NCBI GenBank assembly: GCA_016930115.1 | Contig: JAFGHN010000007.1 | Span: forward strand, 1 to 17,332 | Source of the DNA: Spirochaetales bacterium | GTDB lineage: Bacteria; Spirochaetota; Spirochaetia; ARS1246 | DNA: 17,332 bases | Reading direction: 5' to 3' | Made by a program: the position numbers and the translations under genes | Part shown: positions 7,311 through 14,406 of the stretch, one piece after another | How positions within the stretch are numbered: position 1 is the first letter of the stretch | How the letters are laid out: each line of letters begins with the position of its first letter | Notes under the pieces: generated by a model | The model's input: the letters and a program-made list of their open reading frames with translations, nothing else | Told to the model about the DNA's origin: nothing | Databases searched by the model: none

Positions 7311-8609
7311 TTATGTTGCCCCGGAAAAAAGAAGCGTCAGCCCCGGTATAAACACAAGTATGACGGCTGCGAGCACGAGCATAAGAAGGAAAGGCAGAGC
7401 GCCCTTGAAGATCGATTGAAGCGGGATGTCGCGCTCTATCCCGCTGACGACATAGACATTGACGCCCACCGGCGGCGTGATAACCCCCATCTGGGTGATA
7501 ATCACCACTATGACGCCGAACCAGATGGGATTAAAGCCAAGCTGCACGATAACCGGATAGAAGATTGGTATGGTGAGCAGAACGAGCGCCAGTGCGTCGA
7601 TAAAGCAGCCGGCGAGGAGGAAGAACAGGATGACAAGGAACATCACCGCCCAGCCCGGAAGCGGCAGATTGGTGAACCAGTTTGCGAGGGCGAAGGGTAT
7701 TTGCGACACCGCAAGGAACCTGCCGAACACCACCGCCGCCGCAACGATGAAAAAAACCATGCTGGAAGTACGCACCGTCTCGAAGAGAACCTTCTTGAGC
7801 ATCTGCAGATTCAGTTTGCCTTTGACCGCCGCCACAAGCAGGCTACCCGCCGCGCCTACGGCCGCCGCTTCTATCGGTGTGAACAGGCCGATGAACATAC
7901 CGCCGATTACAACCACAAAGAGCGCAACCGTTTCAATGACGTTGACCAGTGACTTTAACCGGATTTTCCAGCTCGTTTTGGGGCCCGGCGGTCCAAGTTT
8001 CTTGTTCAGGGAGCACCGGACAAATATCGAACAGCAGAACAAAAACGAGATCAGTATACCCGGGACGATGCCCGCCAGGAACAATTCACCGATCGATTGC
8101 TCGGTCATGAGCGCGTAGACGATAAATACAACGCTGGGAGGGATGAGCATTCCCAGCCCGCCGCCTGCCGCAACGGTCCCGCCGGCCAACTCGTCTGAAT
8201 AGCCGTAGCGACGCATTTCAGGAAGTGCGACGGAGGCCATGGTCGCGGCGGTAGCCGGCCCTGAACCGCAAATGGCGCCAAAACCGGCGCACGCTCCCAC
8301 CGTCGCCATCGCGAGCCCTCCCGGCAGATGTCCGATCCAATTGTACGCCGCCTGAAAGAGGCGCCTGCTGATACCGGCGTGAAACGCCACCTGACCCATG
8401 AAGACAAACAGCGGGATAACCGTCAGGCTGTACGAAGAGAAGGTGTCATAAAGGTCGGCCACCACCATGCTCAACGCGGCGGACGGCGTTACGATCATTG
8501 CAAAACCGGCAAGCCCGGCCGCTATCAAGGCGAACGCAACGGGCATGCTGGTGAAAAGAAGAACAATCAGAATGCCGCAACCCAATATGCCGATCTGGAG
8601 AGGTGTCAT
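7311..8609 (-). CDS. dctM: TRAP transporter large permease, DctM family
   Basis: This 432-residue protein is almost entirely hydrophobic, with about 12 membrane segments and the usual length for the family. Typical landmarks are 'PLFVFMGQVAFHAGISRRLF' (about 65-84), 'GFGAICGSGPATAATMASVALPEM' (109-132) and 'PPVGVNVYVVSGI' (about 373-385). The subunit carries the sodium-driven transport path across the inner membrane. Its ATG (8607-8609) overlaps the DctQ stop by 4 bases (ATGA), so translation is coupled. It works with the DctP and DctQ proteins encoded upstream. The substrate is probably an organic acid, but the permease does not say which. Confidence 0.95.
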   Translation of the reverse strand: MTPLQIGILGCGILIVLLFTSMPVAFALIAAGLAGFAMIVTPSAALSMVVADLYDTFSSYSLTVIPLFVFMGQVAFHAGISRRLFQAAYNWIGHLPGGLAMATVGACAGFGAICGSGPATAATMASVALPEMRRYGYSDELAGGTVAAGGGLGMLIPPSVVFIVYALMTEQSIGELFLAGIVPGILISFLFCCSIFVRCSLNKKLGPPGPKTSWKIRLKSLVNVIETVALFVVVIGGMFIGLFTPIEAAAVGAAGSLLVAAVKGKLNLQMLKKVLFETVRTSSMVFFIVAAAVVFGRFLAVSQIPFALANWFTNLPLPGWAVMFLVILFFLLAGCFIDALALVLLTIPIFYPVIVQLGFNPIWFGVIVVIITQMGVITPPVGVNVYVVSGIERDIPLQSIFKGALPFLLMLVLAAVILVFIPGLTLLFSGAT

Positions 8610-9118
8610 GGTTTTATCATCTCTTTGCCCGGTCGTATCAGGTGGTAGAAGACAGCCAGAAGCACCAGTACCAGATTGAAGCTGATGAGAAACGGTATCC
8701 AGAATACCGGTATTTGCGTCGTCGGCATGACCTCACCGCTTGCCAACAGGGACAATCCATAATCGATGTTCTTGTAGATCAGCAAACCGAACAAAGTGAG
8801 CGCCGAGAGGCGGAAAAGCGTGTCAACGGCGATCCGTCCCGCCCGGTTCAGGTTCTGATAAAAAAACTCGATGGCGATATGTCCTTTGACAGCCGTCACG
8901 TACGGAAGCCCGCAGGAGATAGCGATGACACCGGCTATCCGCACAATGTCGTACGCTCCGACGATGCCGATGTTGAATATCCTCAGGACTACGTCGGTCA
9001 TCGTAACGCCGATCATCACCAGTACCGCGAGGCCCGCGACCAGCGCAAGTACGTATATCACTCTCCGTATGATGTCAAAAGCGGCCTCAACGAAACCGCT
9101 TTCCGGATCCCCGGTCAT
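8606..9118 (-). CDS. dctQ: TRAP transporter small permease, DctQ family
   Basis: This is a 170-residue protein with four hydrophobic helices (about 19-40, 55-75, 95-117 and 138-160). 'VVLRIFNIGIVGAYDIVRIAGVIAI' between helices 1 and 2 follows the family pattern. DctQ stabilises the large permease and helps dock the binding protein. The ATG at 9116-9118 shares one base with the DctP stop (TGATG), and the 3' end overlaps dctM by 4 bases. The three TRAP genes are therefore tightly packed. Confidence 0.93.
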   Translation of the reverse strand: MTGDPESGFVEAAFDIIRRVIYVLALVAGLAVLVMIGVTMTDVVLRIFNIGIVGAYDIVRIAGVIAISCGLPYVTAVKGHIAIEFFYQNLNRAGRIAVDTLFRLSALTLFGLLIYKNIDYGLSLLASGEVMPTTQIPVFWIPFLISFNLVLVLLAVFYHLIRPGKEMIKP

Positions 9119-10137
9119 CAGTTGGCAAGCGCTTTCTGTATGTCTGCAAGGAACTGCCGGCCGGGAAGCCCTTTTTCTTCAGTCGCTTTTACGTAATCAT
9201 CCAGGATGGGTCGCATCGCCTCAACAAAAAGCGTTTTTTGGCGAGGCGCAAGCTCGATAAAGACTTTGCCAAGACCCCGTACAAAAGCCTCTCCCTCTTC
9301 GTCGCTCAAGTCCCATGCCTCGCCCTGTTTGACGATCCATTCCTCGCTCACATCGGTGAAAATCTTTTGCAGATCCCGCGGAAGGGAGTCCCATTTATTC
9401 TTGTTCATGACAACGAACATCGCGGTGGTATATCCTATTGCCCGGGTATTGACGACGTGGTCAATCACTTCTCCCTGCTTCCACCCTTTGAGGGTTTCAA
9501 CGGGACAAAAAGTTGCATCCACAACCCCTTTCTGAAGGGCGTCATAGGTTTCTCCCTGGCTCATTGAGACAGGCACCGCGCCGAGACGCGATACGATTTT
9601 TGCGGATAACCCGGTGGCTCGAATTTTCATGGATTTCAAATCGTCGATTCCGGTTATTTCCTTCCGGCTCGCCAGTATCCCGGGACCGTGGGCGTGCAGG
9701 TAGAGGACGTGCACATCCTCAAGTTCCTTCGGTTGATATTTTTCAACCATATCACTCGCGATTCTGGTGGCCGTCAGCCCGTCCGGATACCCGAGAGGTA
9801 AATCCAGTCCTTCAAGCAGCGGAAATCTTCCCCGCGTATACGCGAATACACTCATCCCGATGTCGGAGATACCGCTCACTACCCCTTCATAGCATTTGTC
9901 GGCCTTGGTGAGCGTTTCCCCGGCGAAAATCGTAATTTTGATCCTGCCGTCTGAGCGTTTCTCTATTTCCCGTGCCCATGCATCCGCGGTTTGCGCCTGC
10001 AGGTGGCTGGCCGGAAAAAAGATGCTGTAATTCAGCTCAACCGTTTTTTTTGCTTGCGAATCCTCCGCCTTTTCACCACATCCGGAAAAGAAGAAGACCA
10101 TCGCGACCAGGATAAGAGCAGAGACGAGCTTTTTCAT
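9118..10137 (-). CDS. dctP: TRAP transporter substrate-binding lipoprotein, DctP family
   Basis: This is a 339-residue protein. The start chosen is the ATG at 10135-10137, with AGAAGG (10145-10150) upstream, rather than an in-frame opening at 10203 that lacks a signal-peptide look. The N-terminus KKLVSALILVAMVFFFSGC is a lipoprotein signal with Cys 20 as the lipidation residue. It is therefore membrane-tethered, not freely periplasmic as most DctP proteins are. Family landmarks are 'AREIEKRSDGRIKITIFAGE' (55-74), 'DDLKSMKIRATG' (166-176) with Arg 173 at the position that binds the ligand carboxylate, and 'QGETYDALQKGVVDAT' (194-209). The retained Arg argues for a carboxylate ligand. First gene of the dctPQM-usp operon. 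Confidence 0.93.
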   Translation of the reverse strand: MKKLVSALILVAMVFFFSGCGEKAEDSQAKKTVELNYSIFFPASHLQAQTADAWAREIEKRSDGRIKITIFAGETLTKADKCYEGVVSGISDIGMSVFAYTRGRFPLLEGLDLPLGYPDGLTATRIASDMVEKYQPKELEDVHVLYLHAHGPGILASRKEITGIDDLKSMKIRATGLSAKIVSRLGAVPVSMSQGETYDALQKGVVDATFCPVETLKGWKQGEVIDHVVNTRAIGYTTAMFVVMNKNKWDSLPRDLQKIFTDVSEEWIVKQGEAWDLSDEEGEAFVRGLGKVFIELAPRQKTLFVEAMRPILDDYVKATEEKGLPGRQFLADIQKALAN

Positions 10138-10222
10138 AGGATATCCTTCTCGTTTCAAGTAGTAACGGCATAAACAGTGGCATCTATCGATTTGGTTTGT
10201 CAATATATGGATGATCCTGCGT

Positions 10223-10247
10223 GCGCCCGGCGTTTCCAGCCGGGCGC
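10223..10247 (-). terminator. GC-rich hairpin after the flavoenzyme gene, without U-tract
   Basis: A perfect 9-base stem (GCGCCCGGC / GCCGGGCGC) has a 7-base loop and begins 13 bases past the stop codon of the leftward flavoenzyme gene. It lies about 85 bases before dctP. No T-run follows on the coding strand, so it may be a weak terminator, an mRNA-stabilising hairpin or a partial attenuator between the two leftward units. Confidence 0.5.
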
Positions 10248-10260
10248 CGTGTGGATTGTC

Positions 10261-11610
10261 TCACGCCGACATTTGTTGTATCGCAACTTCTGCAGCATTT
10301 ACGAGTTGATAGGCTATTGGCGACGCCGTAAGCGCAGGATGGGTGCCCGTTTGGAATGTGGCAATATCGTTTGCCGTCATTCTCTGGTGAATGCATGCGC
10401 TTATCGCGTTTATGAGCTCTCCGCCGCTTTTTGCGCCGTTTACCTGGCCGCCTATGATGACCTGGCTGCCGACTTCAAAAAGCAGCTTGACGCTCAGCAT
10501 TTCACCGCCGGGCATACAACCCGGATGACGGTTGATCGATTCCGCAACTCCCTCCACAACGTGGTAGTTTTTGGCCTCAGCCTGGGCTTTTGTAAGGCCG
10601 GCCGCGGCAAAAGCGCAGTCGCCGATCACCGTCGAATACACACCAATGACGCCCATGTTCACCCTGTGCGTTGAAAACAGGTTGGCGCCGGCTATCCGCG
10701 CCTCCATGGAAGCTATCGAGGCAAGCTTGAGGGCGGACGGCTTTCCGTCAAAGAAGGATACTTTCTCCGCGCAGTCCCCGCAGGCGAAAATAGAATCGTC
10801 GCTGGTTCTCATATACCTGTCCACTTGTATTCCGCCGGTGAGCCCGATCTCCAGACCCGCATCCTTGGCTAGTTCGGTGTTGGCTTTCGCCCCGATGCCG
10901 AGAAGCACGATGTCAACATCTATCTCCTTGCCGCTGTCAAGCTTTACTTTCTCTACGTATTCGCCACCCTCGAGAGACTCGACCTTCTCGTCGAGGGAGA
11001 GAGAAATATTCTCGGCCTTCAAGGTTTCCTCGGCTTTGACGCAGAACTCTTCGTCATACACGAGCTGCAAACAGTGGGTGAGCATCTCAACAATTGATAT
11101 TTTCAAATCGGGATAGCGGCGTCTGCATTCCTCCGCAAGCTCAACGCCGATAAAACCGCAACCCACGACGCAGAGGCTCTTTGCTTTTCCCATTGCTTCA
11201 ATTGCGGTTTCGAGGTACGGAACGTCTTTCTGGATTGCAAAGATGTTCTTCTTGTTGACTCCGGGGAACGGAGGTATGACCGGCCGCGAGCCGGTCGCGA
11301 GTACGAGGCTGTCGTATCCAAACTCGTCTTTTGAAGCGCCGGTCACCGTCTTCGCTTTGGGATCGATCTTTACAACCTCGTCCACAACCGTATCGATTGC
11401 GTTCTTCTTCATGGTGTCATCCGCGGGAATGAGGTTTTTTTCAGGAGTACCCACCACGCCAAAAGCGTAGGGGATCCCGCAAGGTATCGGAACAAGCTTT
11501 TCTTTGCGAATAACCAGAATACTCTTCTTCGGGTAATGCCTGCGCGCCGTTATAGCGGCAACAAGACCGGCGGCGCTTGCGCCTATCACGATAACATCAT
11601 ACTTCTTCAT
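10261..11610 (-). CDS. FAD-dependent pyridine nucleotide-disulfide oxidoreductase (NADH oxidase / CoA-disulfide reductase type)
   Basis: This is a 449-residue flavoenzyme. The FAD-binding Rossmann motif VIGASAAG is at 8-15, the 'ATGSRP' segment at 105-110, the NAD(P)H-binding motif VVGCGFIGVELAEE at 148-161 and the second FAD motif IFACGDCAE at 274-282. A lone redox Cys 44 in PIPCGIPY replaces the CxxxxC disulfide of glutathione and lipoamide reductases. This is the signature of the NADH oxidase, CoA-disulfide reductase and polysulfide reductase group. The C-terminal dimerisation domain ends with 'THPALTASP' (423-431). GGAGG (11616-11620) precedes ATG 11608-11610. It has its own promoter, which a Fur-like box overlaps, so iron or oxidative-stress control is likely. 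The exact substrate (O2, peroxide, CoA disulfide or polysulfide) is undecided. Confidence 0.9.
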   Translation of the reverse strand: MKKYDVIVIGASAAGLVAAITARRHYPKKSILVIRKEKLVPIPCGIPYAFGVVGTPEKNLIPADDTMKKNAIDTVVDEVVKIDPKAKTVTGASKDEFGYDSLVLATGSRPVIPPFPGVNKKNIFAIQKDVPYLETAIEAMGKAKSLCVVGCGFIGVELAEECRRRYPDLKISIVEMLTHCLQLVYDEEFCVKAEETLKAENISLSLDEKVESLEGGEYVEKVKLDSGKEIDVDIVLLGIGAKANTELAKDAGLEIGLTGGIQVDRYMRTSDDSIFACGDCAEKVSFFDGKPSALKLASIASMEARIAGANLFSTHRVNMGVIGVYSTVIGDCAFAAAGLTKAQAEAKNYHVVEGVAESINRHPGCMPGGEMLSVKLLFEVGSQVIIGGQVNGAKSGGELINAISACIHQRMTANDIATFQTGTHPALTASPIAYQLVNAAEVAIQQMSA

Positions 11611-11638
11611 GTATTCCTCCAGAATGCCTTATCTAAAT

Positions 11639-11657
11639 AATATTGATAATCATTATT
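11639..11657. promoter_or_regulatory. Fur-box-like operator between divergent flavoenzyme and ZIP-CNBD genes
   Basis: The 19 bases AATATTGATAATCATTATT match the classical Fur consensus GATAATGATAATCATTATC at 16 positions. The 7-1-7 core TGATAAT-C-ATTAT is clear at 11644-11656. On the minus strand the box begins at the predicted +1 of the flavoenzyme promoter, an ideal place for repression. Other Fur-family members (PerR, Zur, Mur) can use related sites, so the metal is not certain. Confidence 0.7.
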
Positions 11658-11663
11658 TATTGC

Positions 11664-11692
11664 AGTATAGCCGGTCCCGGAAATTGTGGCAA
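11664..11692 (-). promoter_or_regulatory. sigma70-type promoter of the flavoenzyme gene
   Basis: Read leftward: -35 TTGCCA (11692-11687), a 17-base spacer, then -10 TATACT (11669-11664). Each hexamer differs from consensus at one base. Transcription should start near 11657, at the edge of the Fur-like box, giving a leader of about 47 bases before the ATG. Confidence 0.75.
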
Positions 11693-11698
11693 TCGTTT

Positions 11699-11728
11699 TT
11701 GACTCCGCTTGAGGACGTGCGTTACACT
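11699..11728 (+). promoter_or_regulatory. candidate promoter of the ZIP-CNBD gene
   Basis: -35 TTGACT (11699-11704) and -10 TACACT (11723-11728) have an 18-base spacer. Transcription would start near 11735, only a few bases before the ATG at 11739. That predicts a leaderless or near-leaderless mRNA and agrees with the absence of a good Shine-Dalgarno sequence. Confidence 0.45.
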
Positions 11729-11738
11729 ACAGGTATCT

Positions 11739-13070
11739 ATGAGTATTGAATTGCTGCGAAGCGCCTTCTTCTGGGGCTTGATCAGTGCGGTTTCGCTTCC
11801 GCTGGGAGCGTTGCTCGGGCTGCTGACCCGCCCTCCTCGCAAAGTGACGTCGGTGCTCATGGCTTTTGGCGCCGGCGCGCTGCTTTTTGCGCTGACCATT
11901 GAGCTTTTCTCTGAAAGCCTGCATCTGTCGCGCGAGTCAGGCAACAGCATCATCTATATTACAATAGCGGGTGCGCTGGCAGGCGGCCTGCTGTTTGACC
12001 TGCTCAACCAGCTCCTCAACAATCGCGGCGCCTTTCTGAGGAAGTTCGTTACGACAAGGAAGCACCTCGTCCGGATGAAGCGGAAAATGGCCCGCGCGCT
12101 CGTCAACGAATTGAGCCGGGTCAGGCTTCTTCAGTCGCTTCCCCCCGACGACATAGCAACGTTGATTCCCAATATGAAACGAGAGACCTTCGATGCAGGC
12201 GAAGTGATTTTCAGACAGGATGATCTCGGGTCAACTCTCTATTTCATCGTTTCCGGAGAGATCGAAATCCTGAGACGCGACGAGAGCGGGGATGAAAAAA
12301 CGGTCGCCGTTTTGTCCGATAATGACACCTTTGGAGAAATGGCGCTTCTCGGCAGCAGTCCACGGAATGCGACCGCCAGAGCCAAAACGCGAACGAACGT
12401 TTTGAAGGCTCTGCACAGCGATTTTGAGACGGCCCTTGCGCAATCGGACGCGCTCCGTGAATCGGCGCTGGTGCTGTTTCACCAACGCGCGGAGAATCTC
12501 TCGCAAAAGGCGAAGGACTACAGCGCCGAGGAGTGGGAGAGCAGGTGTTTGAAACGGCTGCAGCGTCTTTCAATCCCGGTTTCCGAGCAGGAAATCAACG
12601 AGGAATCGCAAAAAGCGATGCTGGGGAAAGGCGCGGCGATGGCGATCTGGCTTGGCATACTTCTCGACGGCATCCCTGAGTCCCTCATCATCGGGATCCT
12701 CTCGGCGAGCGTCACCGGTATCAGTCTGGCGTTTATCACCGGCGTTTTTCTGGCAAACCTCCCTGAAGCAATGTCAAGCGCCGTCGGCATGAAGAAAAGC
12801 GGTATGTCCTTCTCAACCATTCTCCTCATGTGGGGTTCTCTCTGTCTTATTACAGGCGCCGGCGCCGGTATCGGTGTTTTGCTGTTTCCGCCATCTACCG
12901 GAAAGTCGAGTTACATGCTCTTGAGCGGTATCGAGGGACTTGCCGCGGGAGCGATGCTGACGATGATCGCCGAGACGATGCTGCCTGAAGCCTTTGAGCA
13001 GGGCGGGGCAATCGTCGGATTTTCGACTCTGCTTGGCTTCCTTACCGCTCTTCTTGTCAAAGTGTTTTGA
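11739..13070 (+). CDS. ZIP-family metal transporter with an inserted cyclic nucleotide-binding domain
   Basis: This is a 443-residue protein. Residues 8-30, 37-57 and 70-92 form the first three ZIP helices, and five more lie between about 299 and 441. The loop between helices 3 and 4, short or His-rich in ordinary ZIPs, is about 200 residues long. It contains a complete cyclic-nucleotide-binding domain (about 131-245). The phosphate-binding cassette there is FGEMALLGSSPRNATARA, 198-215, with the ligand-contacting Glu 200 and Arg 209. Helix 4 has LDGIPES (309-315) and helix 5 NLPEA (340-344), the PE-containing metal-site motifs of ZIPs, but the usual His residues are replaced by Asp 310 and Asn 340. 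Glu 399, 411 and 417 are in or near the last helices. ATG 11739 is the best start, with only CAGGT ahead of it. The protein should move a divalent metal across the inner membrane under cAMP/cGMP-type control. Confidence 0.85.
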   Translation: MSIELLRSAFFWGLISAVSLPLGALLGLLTRPPRKVTSVLMAFGAGALLFALTIELFSESLHLSRESGNSIIYITIAGALAGGLLFDLLNQLLNNRGAFLRKFVTTRKHLVRMKRKMARALVNELSRVRLLQSLPPDDIATLIPNMKRETFDAGEVIFRQDDLGSTLYFIVSGEIEILRRDESGDEKTVAVLSDNDTFGEMALLGSSPRNATARAKTRTNVLKALHSDFETALAQSDALRESALVLFHQRAENLSQKAKDYSAEEWESRCLKRLQRLSIPVSEQEINEESQKAMLGKGAAMAIWLGILLDGIPESLIIGILSASVTGISLAFITGVFLANLPEAMSSAVGMKKSGMSFSTILLMWGSLCLITGAGAGIGVLLFPPSTGKSSYMLLSGIEGLAAGAMLTMIAETMLPEAFEQGGAIVGFSTLLGFLTALLVKVF

Positions 13071-13143
13071 TCCACCGGCCCGGAAGCGGAACATCATTTT
13101 TCATTAGATATCCCGCCGTGAATCGATTACATTATGCTGAGAT

Positions 13144-14142
13144 ATGAAATACGTTACGGCGCGACGGTTCTTTTTGCCGCTATTTCTCCTCACCGCGTTG
13201 GCGGTCTCGCTTCCGGCCGACGGGGAACCAGGGACTGCTGCCGCCGCGATGACCGCGGCAATCGGAAAGCCTGTAAGGATGAAGACGACCCAGGGCGGCG
13301 TTTTTCATGGCATCCTGAAGTTGGTAGCGGAAGACAGGATCGAAATAGTCGCCGACGACGGGCAGATCCTACAAATCGATCTGGAATCGGTAGAAGAGTT
13401 TACCGTCATTGAGGAGAAGATCACAAAAGAGACCTTCTTCCAGGATTCCGCGGCCAACCGTCTGATCGTGATGCCCACCGGATTTCCCATGGAAACCGGG
13501 GAGTTTCACGTAGCAGACCAGGAGATTATTGCGGTAACCGTCAGTTACGGCTTGAACGAGCATGCATCCTTCTGGGCGGGTTTGAGTATACCCGGTTTTC
13601 TCGTGAGCGCGCGCTATATCTTCTCGCCTTCAGACAGCTTCGCGCTTTCGGTCGGTTCCTTTGCGGGTCTATCCTGGATGGAGAACCTCAAGACCGGGGT
13701 AATTCTTCCCTATCTCATCGGTTCCTGGGGAGAGCCGAACAACAACATTACGGTGGGCGCAAGCCCGATAGTGACCTTTGACTACACTCGGGCCACACCG
13801 TTTGAGCTCAATGGCGCGGTTGCTGCGCTGGGCGGGAAGATGGTATTGACGGCCTCTTCCTCGCTGATATTTGAGAACTGGATCATGTGGCTCAAGCGGG
13901 ATGTCTACGGGGGCTCGCTTGATCAGGCGAGTGCGAAATGGGACGCCGTTCCCAGAGTCCTCCTTCCCGCGGTTGTGTTTCGCATCGCCGGGCAGCGGTT
14001 GAGCTGGGACATCGGTGCGATCATTCCGCTGTTCATAACGGATTCCGGCTATGAAGCGAATACCGGTTACAGGCTGCAAGGCATTGGCGGTGATGCGGTT
14101 ATTCCACTCCCGATCCTGAGCGTGACCTATCGTATCGATTGA
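13144..14142 (+). CDS. secreted protein, probable outer-membrane beta-barrel of unknown function
   Basis: This is a 332-residue protein I do not recognise by name. Residues 1-25 are a signal peptide (basic start, then FFLPLFLLTALAVSLPA). Residues 40-90 form a small all-beta region, 'KPVRMKTTQGGVFHGILKLVAEDRIEIVADDG', resembling an Sm-like or barrel-sandwich fold that often mediates assembly. From about 106 ('NRLIVMPTGFPMETGEFHV') to the C-terminus, alternating hydrophobic beta-strands with turns rich in Gly, Asn and Ser suggest an 8-12 strand outer-membrane barrel. Its last residues are VTYRID. It starts 73 bases after the ZIP-CNBD gene on the same strand with a poor ribosome site. It could be co-transcribed, perhaps as an outer-membrane partner of that transporter, but this is position-based only. 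Confidence 0.75.
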   Translation: MKYVTARRFFLPLFLLTALAVSLPADGEPGTAAAAMTAAIGKPVRMKTTQGGVFHGILKLVAEDRIEIVADDGQILQIDLESVEEFTVIEEKITKETFFQDSAANRLIVMPTGFPMETGEFHVADQEIIAVTVSYGLNEHASFWAGLSIPGFLVSARYIFSPSDSFALSVGSFAGLSWMENLKTGVILPYLIGSWGEPNNNITVGASPIVTFDYTRATPFELNGAVAALGGKMVLTASSSLIFENWIMWLKRDVYGGSLDQASAKWDAVPRVLLPAVVFRIAGQRLSWDIGAIIPLFITDSGYEANTGYRLQGIGGDAVIPLPILSVTYRID

Positions 14143-14171
14143 ACCGGACATTCCCTGAAGGGGGACGGCCG

Positions 14172-14372
14172 TTAATCATCGACCTTGTATCCCGCTGCCG
14201 CCACCGCTTCTTTCACGGTGTCCAGGGAGACATCCCCTTTTACAACCGCCGACTGCTTCCTGAGGTTGACGGAAACGCCTTTGACGCCATTCAGTTTTTC
14301 GATACTCGATTTGACCGTTCTGACGCAATGGTCACAGCTCATTCCAACAATTTTCAGCTTTAGTCTGGTCAT
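14172..14372 (-). CDS. heavy-metal-associated (HMA) domain protein, CopZ/MerP-like metallochaperone
   Basis: This is a 66-residue ferredoxin-like HMA domain. The metal-binding loop GMSCDHC is at residues 10-16 (Cys 13, Cys 16), followed by 'VRTVKSSIEKLNGVKGVSVNL' and the closing 'DTVKEAVAAAGYKV'. It has no signal peptide, so it is cytoplasmic and CopZ-like rather than periplasmic MerP. The ATG at 14370-14372 is chosen over an in-frame ATG at 14399 because AGAGGAG lies 7 bases ahead of it. It is the second gene after the ArsR repressor (34-base gap), so its expression should follow that sensor. No P-type ATPase or other efflux pump is adjacent, which is unusual for a chaperone pair. It probably carries Cu(I) or another soft metal. 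Confidence 0.9.
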   Translation of the reverse strand: MTRLKLKIVGMSCDHCVRTVKSSIEKLNGVKGVSVNLRKQSAVVKGDVSLDTVKEAVAAAGYKVDD

Positions 14373-14406
14373 GTCAAACTCCTCTGCATGTATATGCAAC
14401 TATCAG

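Noticed and set aside
7029..7952. 307-codon rightward open frame opposite usp and dctM
   Set aside because: The product is extremely charged and low in hydrophobic core, as expected from the complement of membrane-protein codons. The opposite strand has strong family matches and operon overlaps.
8603..9196. Rightward open frame opposite dctQ and the end of dctP
   Set aside because: Same reasoning: antisense to two firmly identified TRAP genes, with no promoter or ribosome site.
10178..10201. Sigma70 promoter for dctP based on a leftward TTGACA
   Set aside because: The -35-like hexamer is perfect, but no acceptable -10 lies 16-18 bases downstream. The nearest AT-rich hexamer is about 25 bases away.
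10138..10203. 22-residue extension of DctP upstream of the lipoprotein signal
   Set aside because: It would bury the signal peptide behind a polar stretch. ATG 10137 has AGAAGG at proper spacing.
14143..14171. Terminator between the convergent barrel and HMA genes
   Set aside because: The TTCCC/GGGGGA pairing is too short and lacks a T-run.
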